A stretch of 64,000 nt of DNA from contig OX457070.1 of NCBI GenBank assembly GCA_949752795.1, forward strand, positions 28,544,588 through 28,608,587, written 5' to 3'. Origin of the DNA: Hyperoodon ampullatus (lineage: Eukaryota > Chordata > Mammalia > Artiodactyla > Ziphiidae). The position numbers were made by a program, and so were the translations under genes. This document shows positions 50,851 to 61,011 of this stretch, piece by piece. Under the pieces are notes generated by a model. The model saw only the letters and a list, made by a program, of their open reading frames with translations, had not been told where the DNA came from and did no database searches. The stretch's first letter is position 1; every line of letters begins with the position of its first letter.

Positions 50851-52244
50851 GACTTTGAAAAACTTAATTCATTATTTTGGCTTATTTTTCTCCTTTGCTG
50901 TCAATGTAAGAGTCAATAGTGCTGTTGATATAATTACATAATTAGGGAGACAGTGTCTTATTTTAAGGTGTCTGTGTCCTTGGTAAGCACAAATCACATT
51001 GCAAATGTCCACAGGCAAATGTCCAAAGTGTGTGTGTTACAGAATTTATAGTCTCTTTGGCTTCCTCAAACCATTTTTGACAAGGCCTATTTGCATTTAA
51101 AACATTTTTGTCTGATAATTACAATATCATGATGTACCTTACAAAGACATCGTATCTTGTGTGTCCTTGTGAAAAGCAGGGATTCTTTCATTTCTCATGA
51201 CATCGCTGCATTTTCTGTAACCTGTGGGATACATTGAGAAAATGACCTTCAGGCTCCAAGATGTATTCTTTTCCTAAGCTTTCTGTGCATTGTTCAGTTT
51301 TGGGAGTATTGTGCTCTGTGTTGGTTATCACACTTACAATGTATGATGAAAAGTGGCTGGAGTTCAGGAAAAAACAAAATACATGGTCAAGTAGATGGAA
51401 AGTAGTTCAGATGAAGAAAGTCTGAAGGATCTTGGGTTGTTTGGATTGGGAAAGAGCAGGTGAAGTCACTATTTTGCTCTGTTGTTTATTTTAAAGGAAA
51501 TCTTTAGTAAACTTGTTCATAAAATAACAACATATTTTGTAATGTGAATAATTCATTTTGTAAGTGTGAGTTTCTTTTAAGGGTAGGAAAGGAAGACCCA
51601 CATTCATTACCTAGCAATTTCTATTACATCTTTCTCTAAAGAATCAATATGCCAAGGCAAACATTACCCCAAACATAAAATTGCATTCCTTTCTCTAGTT
51701 CAGTTCAAAGAAATATCCTAGGAAGTAAGAATCTTATATACAAATGAACTCATCTGTCTTTATGTTTCTGAGTAATGTGTCAGATGTCACATACATGAAA
51801 CGTTGCCACCGGAATTCCAGCCTGTCGAGGTGGAAAGGCCCTAGAGATCTTCCAGTCCACCCTTCCCTCCTCGCCCCACCCCACCCCGCCCCTAGTCATA
51901 GGTTCTGGCAAATGGAACTGAGAAAAGACAAGGCACTGACCCAGGGTGTAGCTGTCCGTAATAACTGCAAATCCGGGGTCCTGACAAGCTGCTCTTCAGG
52001 GCATTTCTTTCTAAATGTGATCTTCTCCCTTTTATAATGGCAGAGTTTTCAAGAGGTTATTTGATTTCAAGGAAAAGAGACAGGAAGAATATAAATTCCT
52101 TTCAAGAATCTAAAATATGGTACAGGAGATGGGTGGGGCTGAGGCAGACTCTCTAGAGTCTAGGCCTCCATCTATCCTTAATTCTCAGCCCTGGATACAG
52201 GGGGAAAATTACAGCTATTTAAGCTTTGTTATAATGTTACAAAG
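50851..52244. other. No gene recognised
   Basis: AT-rich, unassigned. Confidence 0.5.
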
Positions 52245-52692
52245 TATATTAGTTTCTTAGGGCTGCTTTAACAAAAATACTACAAACTGGATGCCTTAAA
52301 ACAACAGAAATGTATTCTTTCATAGTTCTGGAGGGTGACGTCTGAAACCAAGGTGTCAGCAGGGCCGTGCTCCCTCTGAAGGCTCTAAGGGAAGAAGCCT
52401 TCCTTGCTTCTTCCTGCTTACTGCTGGTGGTCCACAATGCCTGGTGTTCCTTGGCTTTTGCAGCTGCATCACTCCCATCTCCGCCTCCACTGTCACATAG
52501 CCTCCTCCTCTGTGTCTGTGTGTCCCTTGTGCCTCTCTGTCCAAATCTCCTTTTCCTTATAACAACCCTGCCGCTGGATTCAGGGCCCATCCTAACCCCT
52601 GTGACTTCGTCTTAACTTTCTGCAAATACCCAATTTCTAAATAAGGTCACAGTCACAGTATGTGGGGGAGACACTCACTATTCAACCCAGCA
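52245..52692 (-). repeat. MLT1-type MaLR LTR, antisense
   Basis: 'tattagtttcttagggctgc', 'cttaaaacaacagaaatgta', 'gtgctccctctgaaggctct', 'atttctaaataaggtcacag', ending attcaacccagca. Confidence 0.86.
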
Positions 52693-53465
52693 AGCAAATT
52701 TACGATGATTTTATGTTTTAACTTTCGCTAAGAATTTATACTTGTATGCCCTGCAAAGACATGTTGTTTCCTTAGCCCGGGAGGGAGGGAGGGGGAAGGG
52801 AAGTGGGAGGAAGAAGGCGCCTTGAACACTGTTTCCCAAAGTATGTCTGGTAGAGCACTATTCTCAGGGAATGTCACATGAAACAGAATTTTCCAAGGTC
52901 AAGAGCGTTTGGGGGACCCTGTATTTTATCCTCCTCACAAAGCATCACCAGGCATCTAGGATATAAATGGTTGGGAAAAGTCCTGTTACAAGGACCTGGG
53001 TTTACCCTACCAATTCCAAAGTGTATTGGACAGGGAATTCTTTGTCTGTGTTAACGCGCTATATCGATTAAGTATTGCCTCCAACTTCATGAAATAGAAA
53101 ACCAACTGCAGTAGCTTAGTCCAATAGGGGTTTATTTCCCTCACTTAGAAAGTTCAGAGTTTGGCAGCCCAGGGTTGGCTCAGTGGCTCACGATGTCATC
53201 AACGTGCCAGGCTCCTTCTGTCTCTCTGCTCTGCCATGCTTCGTAGGTGGTGTTCTTCCTCTTGAAAGTTTGCAGACCAGCTACTCCGTTTCCAATCTCC
53301 CAACTATTGATGTTCCATCAGATGTTACAGAAAAACCCGAATGAACTTTTTGGTCAACTGAATAGCTTCTAGACAGAGAGATGGAGGAGGAAGTGCTGAG
53401 GGAGAAGGGATAGCATTTCTATCGGGAACTTACACTTGCCCAGAAATTCCCTGCTGATTTCTGCT
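52693..53465. other. Unassigned, probable old repeats
   Basis: 'cactgtttcccaaagtatgt' (52827) looks like a DNA-transposon scrap. 53060-53300 recalls an LTR-like dispersed repeat that I cannot name. Confidence 0.4.
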
Positions 53466-53471
53466 TAAACA

Positions 53472-53678
53472 ATTTTTTTTTTTTTTTGCGGTACGCGGGC
53501 CTCTCACTGTTGTGGCCTCTCCTGTTATGCAGCACAGGCTCTGGATGCGCAGGCTCAGCGGCCATGGCTCACGGGCCCAGCCGCTCCGCGGCATGTGGGA
53601 TCTTCCCGGACTGGGGCACGAACCCGTGTCCCCTGAATCGGCAGGCGGACTCTCAACCACTGTGCCACCAGGGAAGCC
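53472..53678 (-). mobile_element. CHR-2-like SINE, antisense
   Basis: T15 run at 53472-53486, then gcggtacgcgggcctctc, to the head complement ccaccagggaagcc at 53678. No clear duplication found. Confidence 0.88.
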
Positions 53679-54690
53679 GGGGGTTGACATTTGAACTGGG
53701 CCTCAGAATGCAAGTAGAATACTCCTGTTTGATTAGATTCCTTCTTGGAAGAATCCTTTTAAGCACAAAAGCTATTTTTTATTTATTGGGTGCTATTTTA
53801 TAAGTGACAATCATAGTTGCAGACTCCCCAGCTCATTATTATTTGAGTTGTGTCAAGGGGATATTTATTATTCACAACTTTCCCCCCCAATTTACAAAAC
53901 CTATAGGTTTTAAAAATAGATTTGTTTCACGGTGAATTTAGGTTAAAATAGTCCTTGTTTTGGCCATAGTCTACATGGAGAGATATTTGTGTAATATACC
54001 CAGTTAATCTGTCTCTCTAACTGTCAGCTATAGGGCTGCATTCATTTTATCTCCTCTTCGCAGGGTCTTTTGTTGTCCTTGGATACCCACCTGACATATG
54101 TCCCTGAGTATATACTCAGCAACTGATTAATCATAAAAATGATGACATTCCTTGGGGTAATTGACATTATAGAAAAGCATCTGCTGTCTTTCTCAAGAGG
54201 GAGGGGTAGGCAATCTCCGGGTCGGCACAGACAGCTGCTCTCCCTGGGTGGGAGTGTTCCGAAGCAGTGGTCTGGCTGTAGAGGGGGATCTGGTCTCCAG
54301 CACATGGCACTTCCCTGCTTTGTGCTGGGATGTTAGAAACACCATGCTAACCTCGGAGATGGGGCCTGTGCCTCTGGAGGAGACCAGTCGCCCTTACATC
54401 TGGGTATAATTTCCATACTCCTGACGGCTCCTCCCACGGTGGCAATCTGCTCTGTCTCTGGTCTGTATTTTGTGGCACTGTCTGGAAAAGGGGTGGGGAA
54501 ATAATAAAGAAAACAAAACAAAACCTATAGCAAGGATGGGGTAGGGGCACTTTACAGTTCACTTGAAATCTTAGGTTCAGTTCCATTCAGATCCAAAGCT
54601 TGAAAGAAGAGAACCAGAGGGCACGTCCAGGTCACCACCACATCCTGTTTGATTTTTTAATCCTAAACAATCCCAAATGCATGTACTTTT
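53679..54690. other. No gene recognised
   Basis: Unassigned. Frames up to 87 codons without domains. Confidence 0.5.
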
Positions 54691-54694
54691 CTCC

Positions 54695-55015
54695 ATCTCC
54701 CCCATGCTCTGGTCCAGTCCCCATCATCCCCATCCTGTTTAAAATGCATTAGTGCTTCCTGTTATTCTCAGAAAAAAGGCAAAACTCTTCTCTGCTCCCA
54801 TCTCATAGCACTTGCTCCCTTGCCCACTCAGTCCAGCTTCAGCCACACTGGAGTTCTTTCTGCTGTTTACACTCACCAAGTGCTTTCCAGCCTCAGAGCC
54901 TTTGCACTAGCTGTTCCCTCTGCCTGAACTGCCCTTTCACAGGGTCTTCCTTGGCTAGTTCCTTCTTGTCATTTATAACTCATCCTAAGTATTGCCTCTT
55001 CCGAGGGCATTCTCT
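54695..55015 (+). repeat. LINE-2 3' region, sense
   Basis: 'cccactcagtccagcttcag', 'cctcagagcctttgcactag', 'gttccctctgcctgaactgc', 'gtattgcctcttccgagggc'. Confidence 0.78.
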
Positions 55016-55747
55016 CTCTCAGTATATATGCATTTACATACATAATATACGTACATATATTTACACCTGTACACACACACACACTTAATTTTTTAAAACT
55101 ATTTGAGACTGAACTGCAAACATAATGCTTCCCATCTACCTCTAAGTACTTCAGTGTGTGTTTCCTAAAAACAAAGACATTCTCTTATATAACCAAATAC
55201 AATTATTAAAACCAGAAAATTAACATTGGTACAATCCTATTATTGAATCTACAGACTCTTAAGCTTTTGCCATTGTTCCACTAATATTCTCTTAGAGCAA
55301 AATAAAACAATTTTTTTCCTGGTCCAATATTCCATCCAGGATCATTTCTCTTTGGGATAGCCTGGAATAGTTCCACAGTCTTCCTTTATCTTTCGTAACC
55401 TTGACATTTTTTAAGGATCCAGGCCAGTTCTTTCACTGCATGTTTTTCAGTTTGGATCTGTCAGATGTGTTCTCATGAAGAGGTTCAGACTGTGCATTCT
55501 TGGCAGGACTAGCAGTGAGCTGGTGCTGTGTTCTCTGAGCATCCTCTCAGGTGGTACACACTGCCAGTCTTCTCTACTGTAACGTTACTATTCATCTCTT
55601 GTAATTATGAAGTACCTTGTGGGGATGCACTCTGAGACTGTATAAACATCCTCTTCGTCATCATCGTTTTGCCCAATAGATTAACACACAGTGATGCTTC
55701 TTGCTTGAAACAATTATTACCATGTTGCTTTCCAAATGGTGAATACA

Positions 55748-55975
55748 CCAACCTCTTTTTTTTTTTTTTTGCGGTACGCAGGCATCTCACCGCTGTGGCC
55801 TCTCCTGTTGCGGAGCACAGGCTCCGGACGTGCAGGCTCAGCGGCCATGGCTCACGGGCCCAGCTGCTCCGCGGCATGTAGGATCTTCCCGGACTGGGGC
55901 TCGAACCTGCGTCCCCTGCATCAGCAGGTGGACTCTCAACCACTGCACCACCAGGGAAGCCCCAACCTCTTTTTT
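55748..55975 (-). mobile_element. CHR-2-like SINE, antisense, with TSD
   Basis: Body about 55762-55961. Duplicated ccaacctctttttt. Confidence 0.92.
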
Positions 55976-56039
55976 TGTTTGTTTGTTTAGAGCCCATTTT
56001 CCTATTTTTTTCAAAAATTTTATTGTGATAAAATACAAA

Positions 56040-56310
56040 TAACATACCATCTTTTTTTTTTTACAACTTTATTGGAGTATAATTGCTTCACAATGGTGTA
56101 TGTTTCTGCTTTATAACAAAGTGAATCAGTTATACATATACATCTGTTCCCATATCCCTTCCCTCTTGCGTCTCCCTCCCTCCCAGACTCCCTATCCCAC
56201 CCCTCCAGGCGGTCACAAAGCACCGATCTGACCTCCCTGTGCTATGCGGCTGCTTCCCACTAGCTATCTACCTTACGTATGGTAGTGTATATATAACATA
56301 CCGTCTTAAT
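56040..56310 (-). mobile_element. L1 3' end, antisense, with TSD
   Basis: 'caactttattggagtataat' to 'tatggtagtgtatat'. Flanks ataacataccatctt / ataacataccgtctt with one mismatch. Confidence 0.88.
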
Positions 56311-56389
56311 CATTTTTAAGTGTTTTAAGTGTCGTACAGTTCAGTGATTGCCCTCTTTTAATTCTCTTCATTGCTCTTATCACTCTGAA

Positions 56390-56670
56390 TTTTTAAAATT
56401 TATTTTATTGAAGTATAGTTGATTTACAATGTTGTGTTAATTTCTGCTGTACAGCAAAGTGATTCAGTTATATATATATATATTAATATACATATATACA
56501 CATTCTTTTTCATATTCTTTTCCATTATGCTTTATCAGAGCATACTGAATATAGTTCCCTGTGCTATACAGTAGGACCTGTCGTTTATCCATTATGTATA
56601 CACTGGTTTGCATCTGCTAATCCCAAACTCCCAATCCATCCCTCGCCAATGCCCTGCTCTGAGTTTTAAA
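56390..56670 (-). mobile_element. Older L1 3' end, antisense
   Basis: 'ttgaagtatagttgatttac', 'gctgtacagcaaagtgattc', 'tatagttccctgtgctatac', 'gcatctgctaatcccaaact'. Flanks ctctgaatttttaaa / ctctgagttttaaa. Confidence 0.82.
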
Positions 56671-56684
56671 TAGGATGTTATTTA

Positions 56685-57110
56685 TTATCTATCTAGGATG
56701 TAAACTCCATGAAAACAAGGTCCTTACCTGTCCTATAAACTAGTACATCTCTCCTTGTACCTGGAACACTGTCTGACACCTAGAAGGCTCTCAGTAAATA
56801 TTGATTCATGAATGACTGATTGTAAATGGCTGAATGGAGAAATATGACCCAGCAGCATTTGGCTCCCACGCGTCACCCCCTCTGGCCTCTCCAGGCTCCT
56901 GGGCTCTGCTCTCACATTAGCTTTCCTTTGATTCCTCATACTGGCCATGCTCTGGTCCACCACAGGGCCTTTGTACATTCTAATGCCCCAGCCTGGAATA
57001 CTTTCTCCTCCCTGCTTCATTGTTGACTCTTATTCTTCCCTACAGTGTCAGTACAAAGGTCGCTTTCTTAGAGATGCTGTCCCTGACCTGCCTGACCTGC
57101 TTTACTAGGA
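56685..57110 (+). repeat. LINE-2 pieces, sense
   Basis: 'gatgtaaactccatgaaaac' and 'ggctctcagtaaatattgat' (L2 3' end), then 'cacagggcctttgtacattc' and 'agagatgctgtccctgacct' (more internal L2). Confidence 0.72.
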
Positions 57111-58480
57111 GGCCAAATTCGCTAAAGATAAGGATTCCCAGCACAGCGTGCCCCTCCTACACAGCAGCTGTCACGGGTGCAGGTACAGTTGTTTCTGTGG
57201 TTACAGGTCAGTGCCTGTTTCCTGCACCAACCTCCACCTTCCATGCTTGCTGGGATGTTGCCTGGTTTTGCTCACCATTCTACCTTCTACACGGCATTTG
57301 CTGAATGCTTATTTCCTCAGCTGAATCACGCAACATCTAACAACAGCGTTCGTCCCTTTTCTGCAAGAGTGTTCCATTTGGATGGAGTTGATTGAATGAG
57401 CAACTCGGCCAATTTAAATCTTCAGTGTTTGGTAGAAAATTCTTGTCAGTGTTCTTTTAATACTGTGAAGTGTTCAACAGTGCTATTAAATTATTCCTTA
57501 GCCTTTACTTCTGTCAGATACTTACTCAGAGTTTTAAAATAGTCAAATGCATTTTGTTTGGAATGTTCAGTCCAAATGCTTTCATTTTCAATGCTGAATG
57601 ATTTGTAAGCATGTAATATTGTGACCCTAAATTGCCAAATGAAGCTCATTTGATTTACTAAAAATACCAACATGATCTGCAAGCTGGGGTAGTCTTGTTA
57701 TGTTTCAGAGGAATCTAGCTAAGTTTCTTATCAGAAAAATACACTCAGAATAATTTCTTGCTTCATGTGAAACGTTTAAACCACCTCTCTGCCTTAAACT
57801 TTGTTATGAAAAACCAATATTCTGGAATTCACTCCCCAAGGTATTATGAGTAATTCTGAGAAGGGAATATTTAAAGACAATGTCTTCATTTTCTTGGCAA
57901 ATTAAAACCTTGGTTTGAAAGGCATTGCCACCTTCTTAATAGCTTGTGCTTGTCTTTGCTGTGCACAGAGATGGCTTTAAATAAGCTACAGCCACAGCTT
58001 CCAGGAGGCCTTACTTCTGGGTTTTTAAAACCAGGTTCTTAAAAAAATAAACCTGACAAATCTTCCTGAATTTTACAAACTTATTTGCAATTTTACACAC
58101 TTACTGAGAAGAAAAAACATTTCTTCTCTTCTTGTATCAATGTTAAGTTTTGAAGTGTGCATCCTCTCATAAATTACCTGGGTGATTGTAATGTACAAAG
58201 CAGCAGCATAAAGATAACCACAAGTTACCACCGTCAATGACACTGAACATTTTCTGTAGAGCAGAGATGCCTCATGTTCACATGTATCTCATGGTAATCC
58301 AACTCCCAGAGAGACAGGGTAAAAATACAGCCACATTATACTTTGCACTTACCCTTTTATGAGTCATACATACAATGTACATATTATACAACTGTACATA
58401 CACACACATACACATTGCTGTGTTGGGCGATACATACAAAACCTTGCTCTTTTTTATGGGTAATTATTTCACTTCATCTA

Positions 58481-58485
<5 letters not shown>
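57111..58485. other. No gene recognised
   Basis: AT-rich, no named repeat and no supported exon. Confidence 0.5.

Positions 58486-58488
<3 letters not shown>

Positions 58489-58538
<50 letters not shown>
58489..58538. repeat. (TA)25 microsatellite
   Basis: Perfect TA dinucleotide run of about 50 nt. Confidence 0.95.
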
Positions 58539-58542
<4 letters not shown>

Positions 58543-59134
58543 TTAGAATTTAGAGACGAACACCCAAAACTTAGTTTTGTCCTGTCAAGAGCTGGCTCCA
58601 AGCAGGTATAGCTGAGCTGCTTGCGGTGTTTCGTTCAACCCAGTGCATTTATCCACTGGTGATGTACCTGATGGCACATTTGCATGTGAGCAGACATGAA
58701 TGGGCTTTACTTTCCAAAAAATTACCGACTCAGAAATAGAATTTTCCTATTCAAGGACATGCTTTAGGCAGTTCTCAAATCTGCAGAAGGAAAAGAAGAA
58801 TTAACCCAAGATATTGGTAGTCTCAGACATACTTAAATTAGGAATATTAAAATGCATGGCTTATTATAGTTTTTCAAATAGTTAGAGAAGGTGGAATCAA
58901 ATGCCTGTAGAACCCCTGTTGCATTTCTTTAGAATCTTCAGGGTTCTCAGAACACAGTTTGAAAACTTCTAAACCAGATCAACATCCTCATTTTATTGCT
59001 GATTAGAGAGATGTGAAAACTTGATCAATTGATTTGCCTGCAAGCCCATCGCTGGGTGGGGTGTGTGGTGGAGGAGCTGAGATTATGATCCTGCCCTCCT
59101 GACTTTAGGGTGGTTAGTACTGGTCTGAAGTGAG

Positions 59135-59200
59135 AGAGGAATAGACAGAGAGAAAGAAGAGAGAGAAAAGAGGAGAGAAGGAGAGAAGAGAGGAGGCAAG
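59135..59200. repeat. GA-rich polypurine tract
   Basis: Almost pure purines for about 65 nt (AGAG/GGAG units). Confidence 0.85.
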
Positions 59201-59300
59201 AACGAACCAGTTAATGTCAAAGACTGACAATAAATAGTGATTACCTAGTTAGAGCTGCAGATGATGGTTACTAGTTAGATTTTGAAAAATAGCCTTAATT

Positions 59301-59521
59301 GGGCTTCCCTGGTGGCGCAGTCGTTGAGAGTCCGCCTGCCGATGCACGGGACACGGGTTCGTGCCCCGGTCCAGGAAGATCCCACATGCCGCAGAGCGGC
59401 TGGGCCCATGAGCCATGGCCGCTGAGCCTTCACATCCGGAGCCTGTGCTCCGCAACGGGAGAGGCCACAACAGTGAGAAGCCGCGTACCACAAAAAAAAA
59501 AAAAAAAAAAGAAAAAAAAAA
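59301..59521 (+). mobile_element. CHR-2-like SINE
   Basis: Full-length, ending with A18-G-A10. Confidence 0.92.
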
Positions 59522-60064
59522 CATGAAAATTATATTAAAAAGATGGTACCACTTTTGAAGCACAACTCAAAACTTCTTTTCTTAACACCAGATGAGGGAA
59601 GAGGTCACTTTCCACTAAAGCTAATGACCTTAGAAGGGAAACGCCACTGCTGGGCATGATCTGGTGGCAACGCACACAGAGGTTACAGAACTCTACCAAG
59701 CCTACCTGAGGCCCTGCCAATGCTCCTAGAGCACCCGAGGCATTTGGGGAACCTAAGCAATTTAAGCAAATGCTGACCAGTTTTGGAAGCTTATGATCAT
59801 GGGACCATACACCCTCATCCATCCTGGAGCTCAATGCTAGAACAATGAAGAATAAGGAAATTGACTTTTTGTGCTATATCAGAGTGCTGGCAGGTAGACA
59901 ATTCAGTAACCCATGCCACCTTCTAAAGCATCTTTAAGACCACATAAAGACAAACTGGTTTTACAGAATTAAGACCAAGTAGTCTTAGAGGATAATTCAA
60001 CCTTTTCTACAAGCCAAGCTATATGGGTTATAGGAAATGTTGAGGCTCCTTCAAGAAGGGTGGA

Positions 60065-60256
60065 GGGCTTCCCTGGTGGTGCAGTGGTTGAGAGTCCGCC
60101 TGCCGATGCAGGGAACACAGGTTCGTGCCCCGGTCCGGGAAGATCACACATGCCGCGGAACGGCTGGGCCCATGAGCCATGGCTGCTGAGCCTGCGCGTC
60201 CGGAGCCTGTGCTCTGCAACGGGAGAGGCCACAACAGTGAGAGGCTCGCGTACCGC

Positions 60257-60285
<29 letters not shown>
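60065..60285 (+). mobile_element. CHR-2-like SINE
   Basis: Full-length with A26 tail to 60284. Approximate flanks gaagggtgga / gaatagtgga. Confidence 0.91.
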
Positions 60286-60287
<2 letters not shown>

Positions 60288-60959
60288 TAGTGGAAAAGCA
60301 AGTATTTGCAAAGAGCCAAAGAAATGTAACCAAATGATGGGATTTCCTCTGCATCATACACAGCTTTTTTCTTCCAATATGTGCTAAGAGTTCTTTGGTG
60401 GTTACAGGAGAGATAGTCTAGAACGCAGGGCGGGAGACTATGCCAAAGCAGAAGAGTGAAGAGTGACATCTAAACTCACCATTAACCGCTGTCATCAGGT
60501 TGACCGCCTACAGCTAGCTGGGCTGCTTATATGTTTGCTGGTTTCTAGCCCCTCTGTGATTCCTGCTTTTCAATTTCTAACTACACATTAGCCCCACTCC
60601 ATTGAAAAGGAGGTGCTTGTGGGAAAGGGTAGGGAGAAGGAAGAACTATAAATGAATCAACTGTTTGATAGATAAGTTGAAACACTGATTATCTATGGAT
60701 TTCAATTATCTGTGCTTTACTCTGGGTAACGAAAGGTCACTGTTAATACACCTTTTGCTTAGAAATATTAATGTTTATTATTATATTTTAAAATCTAGCT
60801 ATGTAATGGACATTAATAGTTTAGAGCAAATTTTTACATCATGTCACCAGGGCCCTGAGAAAAGAAGATTTGCCAGTAGAAAGGGTTTCAGTTTGGCCCC
60901 TGAACAGTTAAAATTTCAATCTATTCTATACTGGTTTATAGATTTTCCAGAATATGGAA

Positions 60960-61011
60960 AATACTTTATTAAATGAAGAAAGCATCATTTTTCTTCATTT
61001 AATAAAGTATT
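60960..61011. repeat. Perfect 22-bp inverted repeat, 8-nt loop
   Basis: Left arm 60960-60981 and right arm 60990-61011 are exact reverse complements. The loop is gcatcatt. It sits in AT-rich sequence without a recognised transposon. Confidence 0.95.

Larger units (their letters stand above)
55085..56390 (-). repeat. L1M-type LINE, antisense, carrying CHR-2 and L1 insertions
   Basis: 'gaactgcaaacataatgctt', 'agtacttcagtgtgtgtttc', 'acattctcttatataaccaa', 'tccaggatcatttctctttg', 'gaccaggccagtt'-type region near 55420, 'agtaccttgtggggatgcac', later 'ttttattgtgataaaataca' and 'gtcgtacagttcagtgattg'. Confidence 0.8.
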
